A model generated the notes under the pieces. That model saw only the letters and a program-made list of their open reading frames with translations, had not been told where the DNA came from and searched no databases. Below are positions 47,901 to 56,757 of a DNA stretch of 64,000 bases, piece after piece (position 1 is the stretch's first letter; every line of letters begins with the position of its first letter). A program made the translations under genes and the position numbers. This DNA comes from Tetrapisispora phaffii CBS 4417 (Eukaryota; Ascomycota; Saccharomycetes; Saccharomycetales; Saccharomycetaceae): NCBI RefSeq assembly GCF_000236905.1, contig NC_016521.1, forward strand, positions 963,521 through 1,027,520, in the 5' to 3' direction.

Positions 47901-48678
47901 TTTGGAAAGAATTGGGAAACATGGTAGGACCATTAAAGCCATCAAAATGTGTGGTGATTTTACACCAGATCCTGCAGCTGTTAAGGATGACATCACTAAG
48001 AACTCTGTAAAAAATGATGATGAGAAAGTGATTATTGTTTATTCATACACTTTAATACTAAGGATAATATTGAAATATGCATTTTCGAAATTTGCTAACG
48101 TCATCCTCCTATCAGTAAGAGGTATGTTTGGTATAGTTCAATTGCTGGGAACTGGTTTCGCTGATATGAGCAAATTTTCTTTAATTCTTTTATTTTTCAC
48201 AATTTTATTGAACAGTTTCTTATCCTCGAGGTCCAACCTTACTTATTGGACCACGAAGAGAGTGAACGTGTTCTTTGATAATTTCCTTAAGGAAGATAAT
48301 AACGATCTTCGTATGGACAGATTAATCATGTTGCATGAAGATGAACTAATTGGGGGAAATGGAGATTACAACTCTAACGAGAGTTTACCAGCCTGGTTGA
48401 AGTACAAACAGAAAATGTTTCATGATACTGAATTCAAAGAGAACAGATACGAAATTTCTTCTAAGAGAAACAAAATATTGATAGAATTGAAATTATTGAA
48501 AAACATGGAACGTGAATTGGTCCATGAACGCTTCCAAGAGTTCCTCGAGAAAGAAATAGAGAGATGCAATCTACTGAAAGAAAATGCTGGCGAAGTCATA
48601 TCCAATGACCCTAAATTATCAAATTATTGCAAAAATTGTGAAGAGGAATACGATAATCTAAAATCATTACTACTGTGA
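44983..48678 (+). CDS. SIP3: Sip3/Lam3 (or Ysp1/Lam1) membrane-contact-site protein
   Basis: The 1231-residue protein has an N-terminal BAR-like helical domain (about residues 1-280), a PH domain (about 312-425, starting KAGWLFMKTY), a VASt/StART-like lipid-binding domain (about 780-960), and hydrophobic segments near the C-terminus (about 1020-1085, including SKFSLILLFFTILLNSFL). LAM proteins sit at ER-plasma membrane contacts and are linked to sterol transport. Length matches Sip3 (YNL257C, about 1229 aa); the S. cerevisiae duplicate Ysp1 (YHR155W) is similar, so this single gene is equally related to both. The downstream order DSL1-ATX1-LTO1 favours the SIP3 locus. Confidence 0.92.
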   Translation: MTSDSNRNQETEFKQLKLISVTFKEASLDSPSFRATVNYFEHRIDIFQKLWLEKISEFIREKYSPAFQNFETHVGVMVSNMDPLTKLFNTGMISNQLYTPILVDNTTSDYSELQTHFTRTLIRDGSVLSECLTQLNDNCISVYRTSRKKFEKTQKIYDDLLFKSNILIKPNLDVDPEASMKMAFAIFEAKMKYLKAALDLVDVIASTKLQLDEFVVNTISRISDNNTIKQKFSSEVIDLSPKMTKYVNDYKQWMLRTANAAKELKSEIESAKKQIYDYVEERARPSTDILEYTISRINSESLINKKIFDLKVRKAPEKAGWLFMKTYIGSSTKPTWVRNWCFIQNSVFGMFVLSDTKTYVQETDKFGVLLTHVRYEPDEDRKYCFEVKILGNKYSEETGDNEKDLTIVFHTESLRELKSWLTAFALAQRYVLGLNKNSYEYDVAFRRFSPDFLEFASTSSNSVEKMITSNDDNTRSLLELLNAEFSEYDSLKFANEELSKIYIQSTMISTKLSKLATFSHLFQNSNWLPSAPIANIWGVTNWTAYSVLDSSTILKGMTTDSVEDYPPNYPNAMKISDIEFKSIFFSIDHRVLKYPDLLILFKFSSFWCPNERQSFSTICYVTDSHIYCFTNTNGFISLLKNKIANIQNIEQDKNESNLLHFHDSNGPYISIYIHFDEPKVILTKLKYLTKNRCIKQPKQGSELYSILSKIETTILNQKKEETERLENELITRSKPNQSVKINEEAVKSFWDMNEESYNTILRSKELQDKSTAHHSNTYEIGSKGLTHIIFGNRSDAFPTAFYLAKKKKVYDKNIGLSWMRDVDEKTGEDILYRTLSIELSLFDRLINVGSNKVTSVDSNSISVKQRFVKALENNYYEIEQSPIYIKLPLCRLLRGEQRYTITEPYDPEYQIASKFSIPNSKSFLTVFYNINIIDAKTGNVVTRERLHEKIMKKLVISRCRYEYMWLKKVIKYYLERIGKHGRTIKAIKMCGDFTPDPAAVKDDITKNSVKNDDEKVIIVYSYTLILRIILKYAFSKFANVILLSVRGMFGIVQLLGTGFADMSKFSLILLFFTILLNSFLSSRSNLTYWTTKRVNVFFDNFLKEDNNDLRMDRLIMLHEDELIGGNGDYNSNESLPAWLKYKQKMFHDTEFKENRYEISSKRNKILIELKLLKNMERELVHERFQEFLEKEIERCNLLKENAGEVISNDPKLSNYCKNCEEEYDNLKSLLL

Positions 48679-49672
48679 AGAACCCTGGACGCTTCTCTAT
48701 TTAACTAAGTATATCAATAGACCAAATAAAATACATGACAATCTAAATACAAATACTACTGACAGTGATCTTATATACAGGAGCTATATGTTATTATTAC
48801 ACTTCATTGACACTTCATCACGATGCTCCTGGCCCTTGAACTGATGCTAACCCTAACAGTTCACCAGAAAGCCGGGTGATGCGCCGTTGCGTGCAAAATT
48901 TTCAACTTCAAAATAATATTGGAAAAGTATAAAAGGATGATGGAATTTGCAGTGTTTGGAAGAGAGTTCCTTACTTTAAATAAGGATTTAAATGTTGATT
49001 TTTTTACGTTAATAATGTCTGCTAGATAGGTTGTCTAACAACTATTGCCGCGATTGAGTAATGTAGTTGTTATGATTCTCTTCGTTTCCTTCTTTGAAAC
49101 GGTTCAGTCTCTGTTCCAGGTGTTCTGGAGGCTTCAAACTGTTATTCTAGGTAAGTTTACCTATTTGGCATTTTGAACAATGTAGATACTGTTCATGTTC
49201 AATTGACAGTATAGCTCTGCATATGTTTATATATACGTTGTTTATGATGATACTTTTCTCAGCTCACTCAGATTAACAAGTGATCGATAATATTTCCTTT
49301 ATCCAACTTCATCAAAGTTTACTGATACAACTTCGTATTTTAAATTTATGTTAAGGCTCAATTATATATGTAATGTAGAAGTATGTAATATCTTAGGATG
49401 CTAATCTTGTTTTTGAACTTATATGTAGTTTGATATCTATGATTTATGTGGGTTACCTATTTTTCATCATCGAAAACAATTGTAGAAATATTCAAAACTT
49501 AATTACAGTAAACTATAAAATGTAAATATACTGTTTTGTAATGAATAATATCAGTTGGTTTATGAAGGGGTCAACAGTTGAATAACATTACTACGAGTTT
49601 TTAGATTATTCTTCTAAATAACAAAGGTTTGGAGTATAAGTAATATAACCTACAAAAAAGAGTAACGTTAAG
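48679..49672. other. long SIP3-DSL1 spacer
   Basis: This 994-bp region contains a TATAAAAGG near 48937, far (about 735 bp) from the DSL1 ATG, and a 34-codon open frame at 49072-49176 in a patch less AT-rich than its surroundings. The remaining sequence to DSL1 is AT-rich. The distant TATA suggests a separate small transcript. Confidence 0.5.
49072..49176 (+). CDS. possible 34-residue hydrophobic small protein
   Basis: ATG at 49072 opens a 34-codon frame, MILFVSFFETVQSLFQVFWR and on to GKFTYLAF. A TATAAAAGG box near 48937 is about 135 bp upstream. The peptide is rich in Phe, Leu and Val, like a short amphipathic or single-span membrane peptide. An alternative is a non-coding RNA with a chance frame. 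I recognise no homologue. Confidence 0.22.
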   Translation: MILFVSFFETVQSLFQVFWRLQTVILGKFTYLAF

Positions 49673-51898
49673 ATGTCATCTGAAACTTCCGGTATATCGG
49701 TTCTCAATGAACAAAGCATAAAGGAAAGCTTATTGCAGGATCCATTGTTGTTCAGAAATAAGAGCGGGGATTCTGTTGACTCAAACAGTAATGAACTGCT
49801 GTCTTTCGAATCTGTAATGAATAAAGATACTGCATTGGTAGCTGAATTACATGATTTGAACTCATTGAAACAAATTAGTGATTTGATTTTGGAATTTAAT
49901 GCAAATTGGGAATATATTGAAGTAGAAAATTGCTATTATTCTCTTTTGAACCTAAGAAAGAAGCTGAAACAGAACGACACAGTTCTGGCAAAACAAAATA
50001 TCAGATTTCAACAGTCAGTTATAACATACGTTGAATCTTTACATTTGAAATTAATAGAGAAAGTTTCTGATTTGTTAACAGAAAAGTTTTGGAATATAAC
50101 ATCCAATTCAGTAGTATACAATGCTTCTGTAGAGTTAAATAACGTAAAATTCGAATACAAACCGTTTCTGGAGTTTCTCTCAAATGAACTAATAATAGAA
50201 AATGATAATATACTAGATTTGAATAATTGGTTTATTAAAGACATGTCGCTAGGGGAATTGCATAACATGGTCAGAAATAAAATGAAGATAATTCTTAACG
50301 ATTACCTTCATTTTGAATTACTTCTTAATAAATTAAAAGAAGCTCTATTCAATTCCAATATGAAGTTTGATTACGATGTTAACAATAGAAAATTATCATG
50401 GGAGGAGAATTATCATGATGTAAAATCTAAAGATAAACTTGAGAGCTTAACTAATATCGTGAACTATATGAATACTGAGTTATCTGAACTTAATTCAAAA
50501 TTAATAGAAAAACTAAGTCCACTTGTTGCTAATGAATTTACGAAGTTGGTTAAGGGAAATATTTCTGAGATCGTCCAAAATGAAAATTTATCTACTACTG
50601 TATTAACGTTAAATGAGTCCATAAATAATTTGAAGAGTTTCACTCAAACAGCAAGTTGGTATTTCGATACTGCAGTGATCAATGATTTATTAAAAAGCAA
50701 GGAAGTTTATAATAATCTCATACTTGATCAAATTCTAGAAAGTCATCTAGAACAGTTAAGGAATATTTTCAAAAATAAACACTCAAACACAAAATGGAAT
50801 GAACTATCAGAGTGTGATATTGGCAAGATAGCGATGAAGAACAATGCATCTATCGCTAAAACAGAAAAAAGTACAAAAGATATTATTAATCTAAATAAGG
50901 AAGATGATTGGGACTGGAATGATGGAAATGATGGTTGGGATAACGAAATTGATGCTGGGAGCTTAAATTCAACTCCAAAGATACCAAACGATAATACTTG
51001 GGATGAAGCTTGGGATGTGGAAGTTGATGTGGAGATAGATGACGAAGAGAATACAAGTGCAAATCAAGCAACAAATTTACATAGTATATTCGTTACTCAG
51101 TTACCATCTTTATTCATCAACATCGCATGTTCTTTCCAGAAGGAAGCTGAAAAAATAAGTGAAAATATTACTACTGAGGAATATTTTAAATTTAAATTCA
51201 ATGTATTACAAACAGCATTGCTGGCAATTGCACAAGTTCATTATTCTGGAAAATGGTGGCAGCTATTCATTGATATAAGATATATTATAAACAGTGATCA
51301 AAAGTTTCAGAGACTAGAAGAATTGAACTTGAGATTCATAGATAATCATCTCAACATGGAAAAGAAGCAAGTTTACAACATTGTAACTAGCTTGTTGTCG
51401 TCATTAGACTCTGACGAAAATATTAAATATGCAAGTAAAGAAATTAACCATTTGTTAGGGATGATTAAAAAGAATATATTTATTCCGTTGTGTAAGATTA
51501 AAGGTTTAGAGCACGATTCTAATGTTCTTCAATTCATTCATTTTTTTTATTTTGAATGCATTGTTAACACAATCTCTAAATGGAAGATTATCTCTGAAAG
51601 AAACTCACATAATTTATCCGAATTGATATCAATGATATCGACTGGCTTAGAAGTTGAACAAACCATTAGGGACCAACCAAAATTTAGAGAAATGAATGAG
51701 AAATTTGTCATCACAGGCAAAATTTTAAGAAGTCATTTAAAAGAAATAATGAATATGTTCTACGATGGTGATTTCTACTTGTTTTCCACTGATGAAATCA
51801 TTCAATGGATTGTCTTATTATTTGCAGACACTCCGTTAAGAAGAGATGCGATTAATGATATTCGTGACATCAGAAATGCTCAATTAGACGAAGACTAA
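49673..51898 (+). CDS. DSL1: Dsl1, ER tethering-complex subunit for Golgi-to-ER COPI vesicles
   Basis: The 741-residue helical protein carries an acidic tryptophan-rich loop at about residues 409-462 (DDWDWNDGNDGWDNEID, then DEAWDVEVDVEIDDEE), the signature of Dsl1 that binds delta- and alpha-COP of the COPI coat. The N-terminal region binds Tip20 and the C-terminal region Sec39 and the ER SNAREs. It is similar in size to S. cerevisiae Dsl1 (YNL258C, about 754 aa) and keeps its place between SIP3 and ATX1. Confidence 0.96.
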   Translation: MSSETSGISVLNEQSIKESLLQDPLLFRNKSGDSVDSNSNELLSFESVMNKDTALVAELHDLNSLKQISDLILEFNANWEYIEVENCYYSLLNLRKKLKQNDTVLAKQNIRFQQSVITYVESLHLKLIEKVSDLLTEKFWNITSNSVVYNASVELNNVKFEYKPFLEFLSNELIIENDNILDLNNWFIKDMSLGELHNMVRNKMKIILNDYLHFELLLNKLKEALFNSNMKFDYDVNNRKLSWEENYHDVKSKDKLESLTNIVNYMNTELSELNSKLIEKLSPLVANEFTKLVKGNISEIVQNENLSTTVLTLNESINNLKSFTQTASWYFDTAVINDLLKSKEVYNNLILDQILESHLEQLRNIFKNKHSNTKWNELSECDIGKIAMKNNASIAKTEKSTKDIINLNKEDDWDWNDGNDGWDNEIDAGSLNSTPKIPNDNTWDEAWDVEVDVEIDDEENTSANQATNLHSIFVTQLPSLFINIACSFQKEAEKISENITTEEYFKFKFNVLQTALLAIAQVHYSGKWWQLFIDIRYIINSDQKFQRLEELNLRFIDNHLNMEKKQVYNIVTSLLSSLDSDENIKYASKEINHLLGMIKKNIFIPLCKIKGLEHDSNVLQFIHFFYFECIVNTISKWKIISERNSHNLSELISMISTGLEVEQTIRDQPKFREMNEKFVITGKILRSHLKEIMNMFYDGDFYLFSTDEIIQWIVLLFADTPLRRDAINDIRDIRNAQLDED

Positions 51899-52372
51899 AG
51901 ACTTCCAGATACTCCATGTGCTATGTTTGCACGCTGACTTATCGTGTGACAATTAATTAAAATATATAATATTTATAGTAATTGAAACCATAAAGACTAA
52001 TGCCAAATAAATGCCAATCACAACTAAATGTCGGTCGATATCGAAACCATATATTTTAATACTTCAAAGTTACAAGTCATTCTTTAAAGTTGCATAAAGT
52101 ATTGTAGTAAGCGAGATCGAATAATTGCNNNNNNNNNNNNNNNNNNNNATCGAATAATTGCGATATTAGAAATGTAAAACTCTGAGATTGGAAATAAGGT
52201 GTAACTAACTTAATATTTATATATGTGTTATACCATTGTTGTCACTTCGAACTTATAGTAACTGTAAGATTACTGCGTTTCACAAGAAACTAAATATTGA
52301 GTAGATATATATATATATATTTGCAACATATTAATAACTTCCCTAAAAAGTTACCAAAACATATCTGTTAAG
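51899..52372. other. DSL1-ATX1 spacer containing an assembly gap
   Basis: AT-rich spacer interrupted by N at 52129-52148. An AT dinucleotide run lies at about 52308-52320 in the ATX1 leader. No other element. Confidence 0.6.
52129..52148. other. assembly gap (20 N) with repeated flanks
   Basis: The 13-mer ATCGAATAATTGC is directly before the gap (52116-52128) and again directly after it (52149-52161). Two contigs therefore probably overlap by about 13 bp here and were not joined, so little or no sequence may be missing. Confidence 0.95.
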
Positions 52373-52591
52373 ATGTCAACTAATCATTACCAATTTAACG
52401 TTGCTATGACATGCAGTGCATGCAGTGGAGCAATTGAAAGAGTCTTAAATAAATTGAAGCCAGATGTCAGTAAGTTAGATATATCTTTAGAATCACAAAC
52501 TGTTGACGTATACACTACTTTGCCATATGAAACTATCTTGGAAAAAATCCAAAAGACTGGTAAGGAAGTGAAATCTGGTAAGACGTTATGA
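52373..52591 (+). CDS. ATX1: Atx1, cytosolic copper chaperone
   Basis: The 72-residue protein has the ferredoxin-like heavy-metal-associated fold with the copper site MTCSAC at residues 12-17 (MxCxxC) and a lysine-rich C-terminus (KTGKEVKSGKTL) for docking. Atx1 passes Cu(I) to the Ccc2 ATPase in the Golgi for loading of Fet3, and has an antioxidant role. Size equals S. cerevisiae Atx1 (YNL259C, 73 aa), and it keeps its position beside DSL1 and LTO1. Confidence 0.97.
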   Translation: MSTNHYQFNVAMTCSACSGAIERVLNKLKPDVSKLDISLESQTVDVYTTLPYETILEKIQKTGKEVKSGKTL

Positions 52592-53090
52592 TTTTATAGG
52601 AGATAAATTGTGTTATTGAAACCGAATTTGTCAAAATCTCATTACTTATACAATGCCTGTTATCTTTCGATTTGTGTAGCAAGTTCTCCATTCATCGCTG
52701 AATGTTCTTGTATATATTTATTACAGGCTTCTAAAGGGTCGCTTATCATAACCAAGAGTCATAATAAATATACTTTCCTTATATGCTTAATACATTTTAT
52801 ATTGGCTAAGTAGTTTATTTAATCTATTTATCATAATATTATTATTGCTGGCTAATTATTTATCACTATGAGAATTATTACTCAGCCTAATAAAATCAGG
52901 TTATGAGATCGAAAAAGTTTCAGTTATAAATTCATTCGATGGACTGATTTGATGTATCTTAGAAGTTGATGTGATTCAGCGAAGTATATTAATTGGCTAT
53001 GATATTCAACATATTTATGTATCTACTTACGTGATACTGCAACATCGTAATTATTAAGCTCATACATAAAGATTATCTCAATACATAGAA
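52592..53090. other. ATX1-LTO1 spacer
   Basis: AT-rich region without motifs. A 67-codon open frame at 52610-52813 has no coding character. Confidence 0.5.
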
Positions 53091-53585
53091 ATGGATGAAT
53101 TTGATGAGGTACTGAAACTGGAAGAACGGTTCTATAAAGAAGGTTTCGAAGAAGGAAGGAGAGAGAACTTACAACATAATTATATAGAAGGTAAGCAGTT
53201 TGGGCTACAAGTTGGATTTCAAAGGTTTATATTAATAGGTCAAATGTTAGGTATATGCAATGTGTTGACTGCAAGATATTCAACTAATGCTGCATTAATG
53301 AAGAGTGTCGAATCTGTTCGTAAACTTATTGAGTCAATTAAGTTTGACAATGATGCTGAAAATGTTGAGAATTATGAAGTGACTGTGGTGAAATTAAAGA
53401 ATAAATTTCGTATAATACTGCTGGCACTACAGAGACAACTCAAAGGGAAAAAACGAACCGAGGTAATGAATTATGATAAAGTGGAAGAGATTACAAGAAT
53501 CATAGCAGGTGAAGTAATTGGATTTAATGAAGATGAAGATACCACTAAACAATTTTTAGCACAAGATAAAAAAACAGAATGGTAA
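53091..53585 (+). CDS. LTO1: Lto1, Yae1 partner in Fe-S loading of Rli1
   Basis: The 164-residue protein has a deca-GX3 helix region (about residues 17-45: YKEGFEEGRREN ... EGKQFGLQVGFQRF), the family signature of Lto1/ORAOV1 and Yae1. The Yae1-Lto1 complex recruits the cytosolic iron-sulfur targeting machinery to Rli1 (ABCE1), needed for ribosome recycling. The protein ends in Trp (KTEW), matching the C-terminal aromatic targeting motif that Lto1 offers to the CIA complex. It corresponds to YNL260C. Its stop is only 35 bp from the converging LIN1 stop. Confidence 0.94.
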   Translation: MDEFDEVLKLEERFYKEGFEEGRRENLQHNYIEGKQFGLQVGFQRFILIGQMLGICNVLTARYSTNAALMKSVESVRKLIESIKFDNDAENVENYEVTVVKLKNKFRIILLALQRQLKGKKRTEVMNYDKVEEITRIIAGEVIGFNEDEDTTKQFLAQDKKTEW

Positions 53586-53620
53586 TTCTCAGAAATCATG
53601 ACGTGAGATTTTAACTACTT

Positions 53621-54727
53621 TTACATAAAATTTACACAATCTATCAAAAACCAATTTTCTTCTACATCTCTTTCATCATGGAATTTTACAATCACATATT
53701 CATTTTTAAAGTAAGTGTTCTTCCAATATTGCATTTTCATAAGAGGTGTGTAAGTCATGGATTTCATCAATTTTTTTAACCATTTGAATCCCCATATTTT
53801 ATTTTTATAATTATTAATAATATCATGTTGTGTAACACTCTCATCTATTATGAGGCTTTCAATTTTTAACCGTGTTAGTTGGTAAACATCATCCACACCT
53901 TTATTTTCAAGTTGCTGTACCATTTCAGTAATAAATTGAATAACATTAACAATATATTTTTCAATTTCTTCTGTTTTATGCTTCATTTTAAATGAATTTA
54001 GATTACTTAAAGTCTCTAGCAATGTATCATCTTTAGTTAAAAAATATTGTAATTTCTGTAAAGCATCTCCTAGTAGATATCTTTTCTTATCTTTATTCAT
54101 CTCCGCAACCTTCATTTTTGACCTTTGCATCTGCTCCTGTTTTATTTTCGCAGTCTTCTCTGGGTTCTTGAAGTCATCAATCCATTTATCTTGCTCCTCT
54201 AACTCATCCTTTTTTCTATCTGAAAATTCAAGATAGTTTCCATCTGCATCAAATACACCATTTTCCTTTTCATAATCGACATTGAACGCTTCGATTGGAA
54301 CATCGTTGTCATTGTCGTTATCACCCTCTTCGTTCCCAGCTAGATTTGTAAATTTTGTTCTATCTTCTTCAGGAACTTCTACAATATTTTCCCTCTCAAA
54401 TGCTTCCATATCCATGATTGCTATACCATTAGAAGTTCCATGTGCTTTAGAGCTCAAGCTTTCAGAGATATTATGGTCTGGAGCATCGTCATTTTGATTC
54501 TCTTTTTTCAATTGGTCATCATCACTGACAGAAAAAACAGAAGAATCACTGCTATAACCTTCTATTTCAAGTGTATTTCTATTAGATGAATATCTTGGTT
54601 TTTTACTCCTTATGTCATATAAATCCTCCCCATTGATATTGTCACCATCTTCATTGGTAGCTGATTTTTCATTATGCTTTCTCTTAATTCGGAGTGGGTC
54701 AGTTTTATCAAATGTGTATCCTTGCAT
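53621..54727 (-). CDS. LIN1: Lin1, CD2BP2-type U5 snRNP-associated protein
   Basis: The 368-residue protein has an acidic, low-complexity N-terminal half with basic patches (RKHNEK, SKKPRYSS). It then has the family motif EAFNVDYEKENGVFDADGNYLEF near residues 147-169, shared with human CD2BP2, and a C-terminal region where a GYF-like fold would lie (YWKNTYFKNEYVIVKFHDE). Lin1 is linked to the U5 snRNP and the tri-snRNP, and to chromosome cohesion and replication factors by interaction. S. cerevisiae Lin1 (YHR156C, about 340 aa) lies next to YSP1, the duplicate of SIP3, which explains its presence in this neighbourhood. Confidence 0.88.
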   Translation of the reverse strand: MQGYTFDKTDPLRIKRKHNEKSATNEDGDNINGEDLYDIRSKKPRYSSNRNTLEIEGYSSDSSVFSVSDDDQLKKENQNDDAPDHNISESLSSKAHGTSNGIAIMDMEAFERENIVEVPEEDRTKFTNLAGNEEGDNDNDNDVPIEAFNVDYEKENGVFDADGNYLEFSDRKKDELEEQDKWIDDFKNPEKTAKIKQEQMQRSKMKVAEMNKDKKRYLLGDALQKLQYFLTKDDTLLETLSNLNSFKMKHKTEEIEKYIVNVIQFITEMVQQLENKGVDDVYQLTRLKIESLIIDESVTQHDIINNYKNKIWGFKWLKKLMKSMTYTPLMKMQYWKNTYFKNEYVIVKFHDERDVEENWFLIDCVNFM

Positions 54728-54977
54728 TATATTACTATATATCTGACATTCTCTATGATCTTTGGTTCGATATCATTTTATCAATAGGTAAGAAGTCTAA
54801 TGAGATCCAGTATTTACCGTTTATATATATCTTAATTTCAGTATGTAGACTTGATTTCCTTTGTAATTGAAAAATGCCGTTCATTATGACACATATATGA
54901 TGTTATGTATCTGAATTACAAGTTTATAATATAGTTAGGTTATATTGTTACAATAATTGTGAGCTAGCTAGTTTAAC

Positions 54978-56420
54978 TCAATCATGGATATTACTAAAAT
55001 ATTCACCAATCTCAAAACCCACTGAGTCAGAAATATCTTTGATAGTTTCCCAAGTAACATTTACTTTCCATTTCAATTTGTGTGCCAGAAAGTCAATATT
55101 TTTATTTGAAGTAGTTGAAATCAGTTTCAAAGTGTGCAATTCTGCTAAATTCTGAAACACTTCTATGTTTGCACTAGTTGGTCTTCGCCAGCGTAGAGTC
55201 TCTAATGTACCATTTTCTATTGAATTGTTTTCAGTTGGGTAAATAGATTGAAATATTGCAAGCAAACGTTCTAAAGTAAATAAACTTGGATTCAAATAAC
55301 GTGGGTTTACATCCATTTTTTTCCTTCTACCATATGCATTTCTACCGGTTCTCAAATGTGACTTCCTAGAGAAATTACTTCCATCATATCTAAAATGTAA
55401 ATAAGACCCAAAATATGCTGAAATTAATAGATATTTTGAAATGGTTGATAATTCATAACTAGTAGCGATAGTACTTGTGAATTCATCTTTTTTTTCTTCC
55501 TCTAACTCATCTGTCAAGGATTCGTTTGTGTGTAGAAATATTTTAATGCTGCTTCTGTATAGATTAATAGGCGAAAAAATATTTTCTTTAGTAATGTATG
55601 ACACATACTCTTCCCACTTGGAATCCATCATTTCGCTCAGAACGCTTATGTCATTACCTGTATAAGGTTGAAATGCTTGAATAATTAGTCTAATAAAATT
55701 TAACGCCAAATTATTGGATTGTGATTCGGAGATATTTGTAATTGCGTTCCCCTTTAAAACATTTAAATAACAATCTGAGTTAACCAACTCTTTTATCTTA
55801 ATCTTTTCTAGAATATCAGAAACTTGCTTTAAAGTATACCTTGAAAATATTATTGTAGGAATTAAATTAGTAGCGTATCTCTCCAAAAAACTTGATTCTT
55901 TTACAGTGTATATTATTTTCAGATAAAATTTTGATTGTGGAGGAAGTAGTTCATGTAGAGCAAGCATCTTCAAGAAAATAGATGCGTCTAAGTCTTGAAG
56001 ACTATCCAAACCATCGATAATCAGAAATATGTTATTCACTTTATCAGTATGTTTAGAATATTCCATAAATATTTTTTCTAAAAATTTTTGTAATTGATGC
56101 GGACCCTCAACCTCTAGGTAGTCGAACTCCTCAATATCAGCTTTAGGAAGCAAAATTCGCAATTTCTGTTGTATTGTTCTGGCAACCGCCTGTAAAAGTG
56201 GCTTCCATGAAACCAATTCAATGGGTCTTAACCAACCGTTAATATATTCAAAACGATTAAAGAACTTCTCCAAAACAAAAGTCTTCCCAGTGCTACTAGC
56301 ACCTTGTATTATTAAATTTGGTGGTGTCAAATCTGGATCATTCTGGATAAAAGAAGACAATGCACTTATTTGGTAATCACGGTGAAAAACACCTGATGAC
56401 CATTCTTCAGTTTCAGACAT
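54978..56420 (-). CDS. ORC5: Orc5, origin recognition complex subunit 5
   Basis: The 480-residue AAA+ protein has Walker A GASSTGKT at residues 40-47 and Walker B-like IFLIIDGLDSLQD near residue 130. The C-terminal winged-helix region follows (about 370-480). Orc5 is one of the ATP-binding ORC subunits; with Orc1 it marks replication origins and loads MCM helicases. Length agrees with S. cerevisiae Orc5 (YNL261W, about 479 aa), and it is next to POL2 there as well. Confidence 0.96.
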   Translation of the reverse strand: MSETEEWSSGVFHRDYQISALSSFIQNDPDLTPPNLIIQGASSTGKTFVLEKFFNRFEYINGWLRPIELVSWKPLLQAVARTIQQKLRILLPKADIEEFDYLEVEGPHQLQKFLEKIFMEYSKHTDKVNNIFLIIDGLDSLQDLDASIFLKMLALHELLPPQSKFYLKIIYTVKESSFLERYATNLIPTIIFSRYTLKQVSDILEKIKIKELVNSDCYLNVLKGNAITNISESQSNNLALNFIRLIIQAFQPYTGNDISVLSEMMDSKWEEYVSYITKENIFSPINLYRSSIKIFLHTNESLTDELEEEKKDEFTSTIATSYELSTISKYLLISAYFGSYLHFRYDGSNFSRKSHLRTGRNAYGRRKKMDVNPRYLNPSLFTLERLLAIFQSIYPTENNSIENGTLETLRWRRPTSANIEVFQNLAELHTLKLISTTSNKNIDFLAHKLKWKVNVTWETIKDISDSVGFEIGEYFSNIHD

Positions 56421-56757
56421 GCTGGAGAAACGGTATTTATATTTCCTTTTCCACCAGAATTCAGTAAATTAAAAGAAATACGTACCACTCAATGGGTCAT
56501 AAAACGTATTTGTGACAAAATATACCACCTTTTGAACCCTCTATTTTATTAATAACAGTGAAGTTAATATATGTATTTTATTAAAGCATTGGCTCAAAGT
56601 TTTAAAATTCGATGTTTATACGATAACGTTACCCGAATATTCGTACTCTGACACGAAGGTGACGTGAAATCGACTGTGACAGTAAATGATAGACGGGAAG
56701 TTGTATCTGAGAGTTCTTATTCTACTATATATGTCTATTTGTCACACTATATAAATT
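56421..56757. other. POL2 3' end and ORC5 promoter
   Basis: Short spacer between two minus-strand genes. It contains CACGAAGGTGACGTGA near 56652-56667, loosely like an SBF box next to an E-box variant; too weak to call. Confidence 0.4.

Noticed and set aside
49141..49400. Possible intron (GTAAGT near 49150 or GTATGT near 49381)
   Set aside because: No TACTAAC-type branch point with a fitting 3' site follows, and DSL1 is complete without an upstream exon.
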